Assembly (NCBI GenBank): GCA_026129405.1
Contig: JAHCID010000003.1
Coordinates: 123,257 to 187,256, forward strand
Direction: 5' to 3'
From: a bacterium
Lineage (GTDB): Bacteria > Desulfobacterota > Binatia > DP-6
DNA: 64,000 nucleotides
The position numbers and the translations under genes are program-made. Of this stretch, positions 9,527 through 20,035 are shown in pieces; position 1 is the stretch's first letter; each line of letters opens with the position of its first letter. The notes below the pieces were generated by a model that ran no database searches, was not told where the DNA came from, and was given only the letters and a program-made list of their open reading frames with translations.

Positions 9527-10729
9527 GTGGCTCAGGCGGTACGGCGGTGGACGCAACGGCGGTGGACGGTGGCGGTCGCCGGCCTGGTGCTGGCGCACGG
9601 CGCCTGCAGCGGCCCGGCGGCGCAGGCGGCAGAGAGCATCGCACCCAAGGACGTGGCGGTGGCGGCGGGCGGCGGGCTGCTCGTCGGCAACGCCGTGCGC
9701 GTGGTCGTCGGCGGCACCGCGGTGAACGCCCCGATCGCGGCGCGCGGCAGCGTGGTCCTCGACGAACGGGCCGTCGTCGGCGACGTGCACGCCGGCATGG
9801 GCTTCAAGGCGAAGCTCCTCGCGCGCGTGAGCGGCGACGTCGTCGTGCGCCGCGGCGGGCTCCAGATCTCGAACCAGGTCCAGGTGAGCGGCGCGCTCCT
9901 GGTGAGCGGCCCCGTCGTCCTCGGCCTCGGGGCCCGCGTCGCCGGTGCGGTGGTGTCCGCGGACGGCAGCGTGAAGATCGGCCGCCTGGCGGACGTCGAC
10001 GGCGACGTCTACGCCGGCGGCGATCTGCGCGGCGACAAGGACGCGCGCGTCGGCAGCGCCGGCACCGTCGTCGCGGTGCGGGGCGACGCCGTGATCCGCG
10101 ATCGCTCCGACTGGTGGGGGACGATCCGTCATGCGGGGAGCCTCAGGTTCCTCGGCGGGCGCCCGCGGCTCCACGGCGGCGTCGAGCCGGTGGCCGCGAG
10201 CATGCTTCCCGCGCCCGCCGATCCGGACTGGACGTTCGCGGGCAGCGAGCTGCGCGTCGCGCCGCCGGGACGGGACGACGTCGTGGTCGCGTCCGGCACG
10301 ACGCGGACGCTGGAGCCCGGCGCGTGGGGCACGCTCACGCTCGCGCAGCGGGCCACGGTCCGCCTGCAGCCGGGTGCCTATGCCTTCGCGGGAATCGCCG
10401 CCGCCTCGGACGCGCGGGTCGTCGTCGACCCGGGCGTCGCGCCGGCGCGCGTGACCATCGACGTGCGCGGCGCGGCGCAGCTCGGCCGCCGGGTGCGCAT
10501 GACGCTCGTCGCGGGCACACCGCTCGAGGCTGCGTCACGCATCGTGACCCGTAGCGGCGGGCCGTTCCGGCTCGACCAGGACGGGGTCTGGATCGGCACC
10601 GTGCGGGCGCGGACAGGCCTCGTCTTCGGGAAGCACGTGAGCCTCACGGGCGCGGCGTGGAGCGCCTCGTCGGTGCAGGTCGGCCGCGACAGCGTGGTGG
10701 CCTGGGTGCCGAACCCGGACGCCTGGTAG
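9527..10729 (+). CDS. exported bactofilin-like repeat protein (predicted beta-solenoid)
   Basis: A 400-aa protein with an N-terminal Arg-rich start and hydrophobic segment (VAVAGLVLAHGACSG; possible lipobox AHGAC). From about residue 40 to 200 it repeats short hydrophobic/Gly units (GNAVRVVVGG, ARGSVVLDERAVVGDVHAG, VSGDVVVRRGG, VDGDVYAGGDL) in the style of bactofilin-type polymer-forming domains. The rest (about 220-400) continues with beta-rich repeats such as LEPGAWGTLTLAQRATVRLQPG. GTG start at 9527 has GGGAGGAC upstream. Bactofilins are usually short and cytoplasmic; an exported, 400-residue version is unusual. Function unknown; an outer surface or periplasmic scaffold is a guess. Confidence 0.6.
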   Translation: MAQAVRRWTQRRWTVAVAGLVLAHGACSGPAAQAAESIAPKDVAVAAGGGLLVGNAVRVVVGGTAVNAPIAARGSVVLDERAVVGDVHAGMGFKAKLLARVSGDVVVRRGGLQISNQVQVSGALLVSGPVVLGLGARVAGAVVSADGSVKIGRLADVDGDVYAGGDLRGDKDARVGSAGTVVAVRGDAVIRDRSDWWGTIRHAGSLRFLGGRPRLHGGVEPVAASMLPAPADPDWTFAGSELRVAPPGRDDVVVASGTTRTLEPGAWGTLTLAQRATVRLQPGAYAFAGIAAASDARVVVDPGVAPARVTIDVRGAAQLGRRVRMTLVAGTPLEAASRIVTRSGGPFRLDQDGVWIGTVRARTGLVFGKHVSLTGAAWSASSVQVGRDSVVAWVPNPDAW

Positions 10730-13864
<3,135 letters not shown>

Positions 13865-13865
<1 letters not shown>

Positions 13866-14296
13866 TGGAACGGACCTTCTTCATCGTGAAGCCCGACGCG
13901 GTCCGCAAGCGCGTCCTCGGCAAGGTGCTGGCCATGATCGAGGACAGCGGCCTCACCATCGTCGGCGGGCGCATGACCCGGCTCTCCGAGGATCAGGCGC
14001 AGCGCTTCTACTACGTCCACCGCGAGCGGCCGTTCTACGGCGACCTCGTTCGGTTCATGACCTCGGGCCCGGTGTTCGTCGGCGTGCTCGAGGGCGAGGG
14101 CGCGATCAAGCGCTGGCGCGACCTCATGGGGCCGACCGACTCGCAGAAGGCGCCCAAGGGGACCATCCGCGGCGAGTTCGGTACCGACGTCGAGCAGAAC
14201 GCGTCGCACGGCTCGGATGCCCCGGAGACCGCGAAGGTCGAGATCGCCTTCTTCTTCCCGGGACACGAGCTGGCAGGCGCGACCGCCGCGCCCTGA
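13865..14296 (+). CDS. ndk: nucleoside diphosphate kinase
   Basis: Transfers the gamma-phosphate between NTPs and NDPs through a phosphohistidine. The 143-aa protein has [10 protein letters not shown] at the N-terminus, [14 protein letters not shown], the dinucleotide loop [20 protein letters not shown], and the active-site NASHGSD with His near 115. As the last gene of the mdh-sucCD operon it can exchange the phosphate made by succinyl-CoA synthetase, a sensible metabolic coupling. The start overlaps the sucD stop by one base. Confidence 0.97.
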
Positions 14297-14338
14297 CGCC
14301 TGTCCACCTTCTTCCTCGCCGCGGCCCTGTTCGGGGCG

Positions 14339-15169
14339 ATGGCGGTGTGCGTGCGCCTCGCCGTACCCGCCCTCACCCCGATGCAGGTGGCGTTCGTCCG
14401 CTTCGCGGGGTCGTTCGTGGTGCTCGTCCTGGCGGCGCGCGGGCGGGCGCTGCTGCCGCGGCGGGCGAGCTGGCCGCCGCTCGTCCTGCGTGCGCTCCTC
14501 GGGGCGACGGCGATCACCTGCTACTATGTCGGCATCGAGCGCGCCGGGGCGGGGCTCGCGACGCTGCTGCACGCGACCTATCCGGTGTGGACGGCGCTGC
14601 TCGCGGCGGCGTTCCTGCGCGAGCCGTTCACGGGGCGGATCGCCGTCGCGCTGGCGCTGAACCTCGTGGGTGCGGCGCTCGCGATCCGCGGCGAGGCGGT
14701 GCTGCGGCCGGAGGCCTTCGTCGGCGGCCTCATGGCGCTCGTCGGCGGCGTGCTCGCGGGCGGCGCGGTCGCGACCGCGAGCGGGCTTCGGCGCACGGAG
14801 AGCGCGTCCGTCATCACGGTGTGGTTCATGGCGGTGGGTGCGGCGATGACCGCGCCGTCGCTCGCGTCGGGCATCCCGGAGCTCGCCCCGGACGTCATGC
14901 TCGCGCTCGTCGGTGTGGTGCTGACGTCGGCCGCCGGGCAGTGGCTCATGCACCACGGGCTCGGCTTCGTGTCGCCGACGGTGGGCAGCCTCGCCGCCGC
15001 GACCAGCGTGGTGACGGCGACGGTGCTGGAGGCGCTGCTGCTCGGCGACGGGGTGGCGGGCATCCACGCGAACGTCGTCCTCGGTGCGGTCCTGATGCTC
15101 GCGGCGGTCGCGCTCGCGAGCCGCGCTTCGCCGCGGGCGGCGGTGGCGGAGACGGAGCCGCCGGACTGA
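14339..15169 (+). CDS. DMT-superfamily (EamA domain) transporter
   Basis: Hydrophobic 276-aa protein with two EamA repeats, about ten membrane segments in full-length relatives (VRFAGSFVVLVLAARG, CYYVGIERAGAGLATLLHATYPVWTALL, and a matching second half LALVGVVLTSAAGQWLMHHGLG). Substrate unknown; relatives export amino acids or other metabolites. The ATG at 14339 falls in the middle of what should be the first helix. The same frame is open back to the ndk stop and encodes STFFLAAALFGA just before it, so translation could begin at a CTG at 14300; no better start exists. Confidence 0.82.
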   Translation: MAVCVRLAVPALTPMQVAFVRFAGSFVVLVLAARGRALLPRRASWPPLVLRALLGATAITCYYVGIERAGAGLATLLHATYPVWTALLAAAFLREPFTGRIAVALALNLVGAALAIRGEAVLRPEAFVGGLMALVGGVLAGGAVATASGLRRTESASVITVWFMAVGAAMTAPSLASGIPELAPDVMLALVGVVLTSAAGQWLMHHGLGFVSPTVGSLAAATSVVTATVLEALLLGDGVAGIHANVVLGAVLMLAAVALASRASPRAAVAETEPPD

Positions 15170-15184
15170 AGAAGCGGGCCGGCG

Positions 15185-15787
15185 TCAGGCGGACGTCTTC
15201 GGCAGGATACGCCGGCACCACACGGGCGCGTGCGGCGCCAGATGGGCCAGCCGCCCGCCCCGCGTCCTCGCCACGAGGACGAACGGCCGCGCGGCGTCGC
15301 TGTTGTCGAGCACCCAGCCGGCGTCGACGAAGGCGAGCGCCGCGCGCGCGTTCGCGAGCGAGCGTGGCAGGCGGCGCCGCAGCTTCGCGTCGGGCACGTC
15401 GTGGCCGCCCTGGGCGACGCGCTGGCAGACGCGTGCCTGGCTGAGCGGCACGCCGTCGAGCCCGACGTAGACGAAGGCGATGCGGTAGCCGCGCGCACGC
15501 GCGGCGCGCAGGAAGTCGAGCTTTGCGCCGACGGGATCGGAGAACACGGTCTCGAGCACGAAGGTGTCGCCCCGCTCGACGAGGGCCCGTCGCGCGATCG
15601 CCGCCAGCTCGGCCGCGCGGTAGGCGACGTCGGCACGCTCGGGCGCCGGCAGGCTGCGCGCGATCAGGTCGGCGTTGACGAAGCGGAAGCCGCGCTGGCG
15701 CAGGAAGACGTCGAAGAAGGTCGACTTGCCGGCGCCGTTGGGTCCCGCGAGGACGACGAGCCACGGCCCGTCGTCGGGCTCACTCAT
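15185..15787 (-). CDS. zeta-toxin-family P-loop kinase (putative toxin)
   Basis: A 200-aa P-loop protein: LVVLAGPNGAGKSTF gives Walker A at residues 15-22, followed by FRFVNADLIAR and TFVLETVFSDP, the spacing seen in zeta-toxin-like kinases (VNxD then ExxF). Known zeta toxins phosphorylate UDP-N-acetylglucosamine and block wall synthesis; chromosomal relatives are less well defined. Its start lies inside the end of the upstream ParD-like gene (8-base overlap), the usual antitoxin-then-toxin order. Toxicity is inferred from family and context. Confidence 0.78.
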   Translation of the reverse strand: MSEPDDGPWLVVLAGPNGAGKSTFFDVFLRQRGFRFVNADLIARSLPAPERADVAYRAAELAAIARRALVERGDTFVLETVFSDPVGAKLDFLRAARARGYRIAFVYVGLDGVPLSQARVCQRVAQGGHDVPDAKLRRRLPRSLANARAALAFVDAGWVLDNSDAARPFVLVARTRGGRLAHLAPHAPVWCRRILPKTSA

Positions 15788-16154
15788 CCGCCGTCGGCAC
15801 GAACCTGCGGCGCACGAAGCGGCCGCGGGTGCGGCTGCCGTCGGGATCGATCCGGATCACGCCCCCGGGCCGCTCGGGGTCGGTGCCGTAGCGCGGCCCG
15901 CCGCGCTTCTGGAGGTGCGCGAGCGCGCGGCGCTGCCCGGCCTCGCTGGACACCCGGCGCATGGCGTCTGCGAACTCGGGCATGCCGGCCTGGCGCTTCA
16001 GCGCGGTGAGCTGGTCGTGCCCCAGCACCTGCTCGACGGCGCGGCCGATCCGCGCCCAGTGCTCGACCTGCGCGGCCAGCGAGCGCTCGAAGACCTGGGC
16101 CTCGGTGCGGGCCGCGAGCGCGAGCTCCTGGCTGATCTTGATCGGCAGGCCCAT
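15780..16154 (-). CDS. ParD-like antitoxin-family protein
   Basis: A 124-aa protein starting MGLPIKISQELALAARTEA, followed by RSLAAQVEHWARIGRAVEQVL. This resembles the ParD-like antitoxin family (ribbon-helix-helix N-terminus binding DNA), here with a basic C-terminal tail RGRFVRRRFVPTADE that could contact the toxin. The start at 16154 is chosen because it begins the conserved strand; the open frame further upstream reads into another gene's antisense. The partner zeta-type kinase overlaps its end by 8 bases. A perfect palindrome 9 bases upstream of the start is a natural operator for autoregulation. Confidence 0.75.
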   Translation of the reverse strand: MGLPIKISQELALAARTEAQVFERSLAAQVEHWARIGRAVEQVLGHDQLTALKRQAGMPEFADAMRRVSSEAGQRRALAHLQKRGGPRYGTDPERPGGVIRIDPDGSRTRGRFVRRRFVPTADE

Positions 16155-16162
16155 GGCTCCGA

Positions 16163-16179
16163 GGTAGCAGTCTGCTACC
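16163..16179. promoter_or_regulatory. palindromic operator candidate of the toxin-antitoxin pair
   Basis: GGTAGCAG-T-CTGCTACC is a perfect inverted repeat with 8-base arms and a single central base, located 9-25 bases upstream of the antitoxin start on the minus strand. It stands out from surrounding GC-rich sequence. Ribbon-helix-helix antitoxins typically bind such repeats to repress their own operon; binding here is inferred. Confidence 0.55.
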
Positions 16180-16204
16180 CGGCTGTCCATCGCGGTGCGG
16201 GCGC

Positions 16205-16546
16205 CTACGGCGCGCGCAGGCGGGCGGGCGTCGGGCGCGCGTCGGGGAGCAGCGCGGGCCGGTACGGCATCGCGACCCAGAGAACGGCATAGAGGATCAG
16301 CCCCATGCCGCCACCGACGAGGGTGCCGAGCACGAAGGCGAGCCGCACGAGCGTGACCGAGATGCCGAACTCGTCGGCCAGCCCGGCGCAGACGCCGGCG
16401 ATGCGCCGGTGCTCGCGCGACCGGTACCAGCTGCGTTGGAGCGGGCCGCCGCCGAGGTAGCTGCCGCACCAGCGGCACTTCACGGCCTCGATGCGGATCT
16501 CCTCCGCACAGTAGGGACACTGCTTGGTGGCGAGAGCCTCAGGCAT
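16205..16546 (-). CDS. zinc-ribbon PspC-domain membrane protein (copy 1)
   Basis: A 113-aa protein: an N-terminal zinc ribbon CPYCAEEIRIEAVKCRWC (two CxxC pairs, residues about 9-26) followed by a PspC domain, RIAGVCAGLADEFGISVTLVRLAF, and a second hydrophobic stretch GMGLILYAVLWVAMPYRP. PspC proteins sense inner-membrane stress in the phage-shock response. It is the last gene of a four-gene minus-strand operon; its start (16546) overlaps the anti-sigma stop by 8 bases. The second copy at 17549-17932 shares the same architecture. Confidence 0.82.
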   Translation of the reverse strand: MPEALATKQCPYCAEEIRIEAVKCRWCGSYLGGGPLQRSWYRSREHRRIAGVCAGLADEFGISVTLVRLAFVLGTLVGGGMGLILYAVLWVAMPYRPALLPDARPTPARLRAP

Positions 16547-17003
16547 GGTGGTCTCGCAGCGGGCGCGCCGCCAGGAGGGGGACGGCGGCATAGGTGAGGG
16601 TGAGGAGCAGCAGCAGCAAGGCGGCGTAGTGGCCGAGCACGAGCAGGCTCAGGGACGGCGGCAGCAGCGACGAGAGCAGCTCGTGCGCCGTGCGCAGCAG
16701 CCACCAGTCGGCGGCGAGCACGAGCGGCAGCGGCACGAGCGCCACGAGGATCGCGGCCGCGACGCGCCACCAGTCGACCGCCGGCGCACGCCGCGCGGCC
16801 AGCAGCGGGGCGGCGGCGGCGAGCGTCCGTGCCACCAGCGCCGGGCGGGGCGCGGGCTCGGCATCGGCAGCGAAGGCGCGTGCGACGGCGGCACACGCCG
16901 CCGCGTCGGCGCCGCAGGTGGCGCAAGCGGCGACGTGGGCCGCCGCCTCGGACGGCGGGACGGCGGCGGTGAGCAGCGCGGTGCGGGCGTCGTCGCAAGT
17001 CAT
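16539..17003 (-). CDS. membrane anti-sigma factor with zinc-binding (ZAS-type) N-terminus
   Basis: A 154-aa protein with the H-x3-C-x2-C motif of zinc-binding anti-sigma factors (HVAACATC, His23, Cys27, Cys30) and an upstream Cys3. The C-terminal half holds two to three hydrophobic helices (AAAILVALVPLPLVLA, LSLLVLGHYAALLLLLLTL). It overlaps the ECF sigma gene by four bases (ATGA), the standard sigma/anti-sigma arrangement, so it most likely holds that sigma factor at the membrane. Confidence 0.85.
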   Translation of the reverse strand: MTCDDARTALLTAAVPPSEAAAHVAACATCGADAAACAAVARAFAADAEPAPRPALVARTLAAAAPLLAARRAPAVDWWRVAAAILVALVPLPLVLAADWWLLRTAHELLSSLLPPSLSLLVLGHYAALLLLLLTLTYAAVPLLAARPLRDHHA

Positions 17004-17521
17004 GCGCGCCCTCGCGCGACGGCGAGCAGCCGGCGCATCGCCTGGTGGAGGCGGCTCTTCACCGTGCCGCGGGGGATGTCGAGGATGGTGGCCACGTCGT
17101 CTTCGGGGAGATCATGCCAGTAGCGCAGGACGACCGCCGCCCGCTGGGCCTCGGGCAGCGCCTGCAGGAGGCGGCGGGCGTCGATCGCGGCGGCCGCGTC
17201 CGGCGGCGGCGCTGCGGCGGTGGCGTCCAGCGCGCTCGGATCGACCGGCTCGGGCGCCGGCCGCCGGGCGCGATCGCGGCAGAGGTTCAGCGCGATCTGG
17301 AACAGCCAGGTGGAGAAGCGGCGTTGCGGGTCGAACGCCGCGGCCGCACGCACGACCCGCATCCAGGTCTCCTGGAAGAGGTCCTCCGCGTCGGTCGGGC
17401 CCGCCTGGCGCACGAGGAAGCGCAGCAGCGGACGCTCCCAGCGCCGGCACAGCGTCTCGAACGCCGCCGTGTCGCCGCGCGCGACGGCCCCCATGAGCGC
17501 CTCGTCCGCCGGGTCCGCCAT
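17000..17521 (-). CDS. ECF-family RNA polymerase sigma factor
   Basis: Sigma factor of 173 aa with only regions 2 and 4, as in ECF (group 4) sigmas. Region 2: DAEDLFQETWMRVVRAAAAFD and FSTWLFQIALNLCRDRAR (about residues 44-86). Region 4: LPEAQRAAVVLRYWHDLPEDDVATIL then IPRGTVKSRLHQAMRRL, the helix-turn-helix reading the -35 box. It lies between the second PspC gene (27 bases upstream) and its anti-sigma factor (4-base overlap). The operon likely forms one envelope-stress regulatory unit. Confidence 0.92.
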   Translation of the reverse strand: MADPADEALMGAVARGDTAAFETLCRRWERPLLRFLVRQAGPTDAEDLFQETWMRVVRAAAAFDPQRRFSTWLFQIALNLCRDRARRPAPEPVDPSALDATAAAPPPDAAAAIDARRLLQALPEAQRAAVVLRYWHDLPEDDVATILDIPRGTVKSRLHQAMRRLLAVARGRA

Positions 17522-17548
17522 CCGCCTGCGCGCGCGGATCTAGCACGC

Positions 17549-17932
17549 TCACGCGGCCGGGCCTCCGGAGCCGGCGTCGGCGTGACGCCAGCGGCGCAGC
17601 TCGTCGCGCGCCCGCTCGAGACCGCGCTCGAGCGCCGGCTCGGCGCCGGGGCGACGCGGAATCGCCAGCCACAGGGCGAGATAGGCGAGGGGAGCGACGT
17701 GCACGAAGAGCGTGAGCAGCACGAAGGCGACACGCACGAGCGTCACCGGGACCGCGAGCGCGTGCGCCAGGGCGGCGCAGACGCCGGCCAGGCGCCGCTC
17801 GGGATGGTCGCGATGCCAGACGGCGGCCTCGAACAGCGCCAGCCGGCTGCGGCAGAACGGGCAGCGCACGGCGGTGACGGCGATGTCCTCGGCGCAGTAC
17901 GGGCAGGGACGCTTCCCGGGATCGTGGATCAT
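17549..17932 (-). CDS. zinc-ribbon PspC-domain membrane protein (copy 2)
   Basis: A 127-aa protein with zinc ribbon CPYCAEDIAVTAVRCPFC at about residues 9-26 and PspC domain RLAGVCAALAHALAVPVTLVRVAF plus LFVHVAPLAYLALWLAIPRR. A charged C-terminal tail (LERGLERARDELRRWRHAD) distinguishes it from copy 1. I place the start at 17932: GGAGGG lies 10 bases upstream, and an ECF-like promoter would begin transcription near 17950, too late for the alternative ATG at 17950. It heads the minus-strand operon pspC2-sigma-anti-sigma-pspC1. Confidence 0.8.
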   Translation of the reverse strand: MIHDPGKRPCPYCAEDIAVTAVRCPFCRSRLALFEAAVWHRDHPERRLAGVCAALAHALAVPVTLVRVAFVLLTLFVHVAPLAYLALWLAIPRRPGAEPALERGLERARDELRRWRHADAGSGGPAA

Positions 17933-17956
17933 GATGGTCGAGCCCTCCATGCCCGG

Positions 17957-17985
17957 TGATACGCGCGATCCCGGCGCCGGGTTCA
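17957..17985 (-). promoter_or_regulatory. ECF-type promoter candidate upstream of the PspC/sigma operon
   Basis: On the minus strand TGAACC (17985-17980), a 16-base spacer and CGTATCA (17963-17957) resemble the GAAC...CGTA-type promoters used by ECF sigma factors. The spacer overlaps a 12-base palindrome CCCGGCGCCGGG (17970-17981). The position fits autoregulation of the operon by its own sigma factor. Confidence 0.45.
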
Positions 17986-18026
17986 TTCGTGGCGCGCGGG
18001 GGCCGGCCCGGCTAAGATCGCCCGCC

Positions 18027-19085
18027 GTGCCGCCGGCGGACATCCAGGACCTGCGCCTCGCCGACCTCGAGGCATGGTGCGCCGAGGCCGGGGAGCCGCC
18101 CTTCCGGGCGCGCCAGGTCCTCACCTGGGTGCATCGCAAGGGCGCCCCGGGCTTCGCCGCGATGACCGACGTCTCGCGCCGCCTGCGCGAGCGGCTCGGC
18201 GCCGCCTTCCGGCTGGGGCGTCTCACGCCGTCCGCCGTCGCCGACGCCCGCGACGGCACCCGCAAGCTGCTCTTCCAGCTCGACGGCGAGGGCGGCCGCT
18301 CGGCCGCCATCGAGAGCGTGCTGATCCCGCAGGTCGAGCGCGCCGGCGGCGCCCGCGACCGCCTGACGCTCTGCATCTCCAGCCAGGCGGGATGCGGCAT
18401 GGGCTGCGGCTTCTGTGCGACGGCGCGCCTCGGGCTGGTGCGCAACCTGCGGCCCGCGGAGATCGTCGGCCAGGTCCACGCCGGGGCGGCGCTCGCCGCG
18501 CCGAAGGCGCTCACCAACATCGTCCTCATGGGCATGGGCGAGCCGCTCGCCAACTACGACGCCGTCGCCACCGCCTGCGAGCTCCTCACCGCCGACTGGG
18601 GCTACGCGATCTCGCCCCGGCGCATCACCGTGTCGACGGTCGGGCTCGCGCCGCTGATCCCCCGCTTCATCGCCGAGACCCGCGTCAACCTCGCCGTCTC
18701 GCTGCATGCGCCGACCGACGCCCAGCGCGAGCGCATCGTGCCGGTGAACCGGCGCTATCCGCTCGCCGACCTCCTGGCGGCGTGCCGCGCGGTGCCGCTG
18801 CCGCGCCGCCAGCGCATCACCTTCGAGTACGTCATGCTCGCCGGCGAGAACGACGCCGACCAGGACGCGCGGGCGCTGGTGCGGCTGCTGCACGGCCTGC
18901 GCGCCAAGGTGAACCTGATTCCCTGGAACGCGTTTCCCGGCGCCGCGTTCACGCCCAGCCCGCGCGCGCAGGTGCAGCGCTTCCAGGCGCTCCTGCACGC
19001 GCAGGGGATCAACGCCACCATCCGGGAGAGCCGCGGGCAGGACATCCAGGCCGCCTGCGGCCAGCTCGCGACGGCGGCCGCCTGA
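18027..19085 (+). CDS. rlmN: 23S rRNA (adenine2503-C2)-methyltransferase / tRNA A37 methyltransferase
   Basis: Radical-SAM methylase of 352 aa. The 4Fe-4S motif C-x3-C-x2-C is Cys123/127/130 (GCGMGCGFC). The two mechanistic cysteines are also present: Cys116, seven residues before the cluster, and Cys344 in QAACGQLA near the C-terminus. Other family marks are LMGMGEPLANYDAV, RITVSTVG, LAVSLHAPTD and FEYVMLAGEND. GTG at 18027 starts the conserved domain. TAAGAT at 18013-18018 lies eight bases before it with no Shine-Dalgarno, so the mRNA may be leaderless. The lipid-kinase-like gene follows after one base. Confidence 0.97.
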   Translation: MPPADIQDLRLADLEAWCAEAGEPPFRARQVLTWVHRKGAPGFAAMTDVSRRLRERLGAAFRLGRLTPSAVADARDGTRKLLFQLDGEGGRSAAIESVLIPQVERAGGARDRLTLCISSQAGCGMGCGFCATARLGLVRNLRPAEIVGQVHAGAALAAPKALTNIVLMGMGEPLANYDAVATACELLTADWGYAISPRRITVSTVGLAPLIPRFIAETRVNLAVSLHAPTDAQRERIVPVNRRYPLADLLAACRAVPLPRRQRITFEYVMLAGENDADQDARALVRLLHGLRAKVNLIPWNAFPGAAFTPSPRAQVQRFQALLHAQGINATIRESRGQDIQAACGQLATAAA

Positions 19086-19086
19086 C

Positions 19087-20025
19087 GTGCCCGGCATCGG
19101 CGTCATCATCAACCCCCACGCCAAGGCCAACCGCAACGGGGCGGCCGAGCGCGGGCAGCGCATGAGCGACATCGTCGGCGCCTTCGGCTGGGTGCGCGTC
19201 ACCCCCACGCTCGCCGCCGTCGACGACGTCGCGCAGGAGTTCCGCGAGCGCGACGTCGACGTGCTCGCCATCTGCGGCGGCGACGGCAGCGACCACTGCA
19301 CGCTGACGGCGTTCCAGAACGTGTACGGCGGCGCGCGCCTGCCGCTGCTGCTGCCGCTGCGTGCGGGGACGATCAACTACGTCGCCGACGCGACCGGCGG
19401 GCGGCGCGGCACGCCCGAGCAGGTGCTGGCGCGCGTCGTGCGCGACTACCGCCGCGGCCACACGCACGTGACCACGGAGCGCGACCTCCTGCGCGTCAAC
19501 GGGCGCGACGTCGGCTTTCTCCTGAGCTTCGGCACGGCGGTGAACTATCTCCGCGCCTACTACGCGCTCGACCGCCAGGGGCCGTGGCCCGCGGCGAAGC
19601 TGCTCGGGCGGCTCATGGCGTCGGCCGTCGCGGGCACGCACATCTCGCGCGCGGTGTTCCAAGCGGTCGAGGCCGACATCGACTGCGACGGCGACCCGCT
19701 GCCGTTCCGCCTGTTCACCTTCTTCTTCGCGGGTACCATCGAGCGCATCGCCCTCGGCTTCCAGCCGACGTATCTCGCGACGCGCAAGCGCGGCTACTTC
19801 CATGTCGTCGGCGGGCCGATCCCGGCGCGACGCCTGGTGGCGCACGGGATGCGGGTCTACCGCGGCTTCCCCACCAACGACCCGCTGCTCTACGACAGCA
19901 TCGGCAAGCGCCTGATGATCCGCTTCGCGCGCCCGACGCACATCATGCTCGACGGCGACATCCTCGATGCGGTGGACCGCATCGAGGTCGACGTCGCCTC
20001 GCGCGTCGAGCTGATCCGCGGGTGA
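19087..20025 (+). CDS. diacylglycerol kinase catalytic-domain protein (YegS-like)
   Basis: A 312-aa protein opening with GVIINPHAKANRNG and carrying GGDGSDH near residue 60, the nucleotide-binding signature of the DAGK/YegS/sphingosine kinase fold. LPLRAGTINYVAD corresponds to the usual P-x-GT-x-N segment. IMLDGDILDA near the C-terminus matches the last conserved motif. It likely phosphorylates a lipid or lipid-like alcohol at the membrane; substrate unknown. The GTG start is one base after the rlmN stop, so the two are probably co-transcribed. Confidence 0.75.
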   Translation: MPGIGVIINPHAKANRNGAAERGQRMSDIVGAFGWVRVTPTLAAVDDVAQEFRERDVDVLAICGGDGSDHCTLTAFQNVYGGARLPLLLPLRAGTINYVADATGGRRGTPEQVLARVVRDYRRGHTHVTTERDLLRVNGRDVGFLLSFGTAVNYLRAYYALDRQGPWPAAKLLGRLMASAVAGTHISRAVFQAVEADIDCDGDPLPFRLFTFFFAGTIERIALGFQPTYLATRKRGYFHVVGGPIPARRLVAHGMRVYRGFPTNDPLLYDSIGKRLMIRFARPTHIMLDGDILDAVDRIEVDVASRVELIRG

Positions 20026-20035
20026 TGGGCGCGCC

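Noticed and set aside
6506-10174. 1222-codon minus-strand open frame through the M13 and bactofilin-like genes
   Set aside because: Only its last 207 codons (the collagen-motif gene) have a start site, signal peptide and normal composition; the remainder is antisense to the M13 gene with its HELTH motif.
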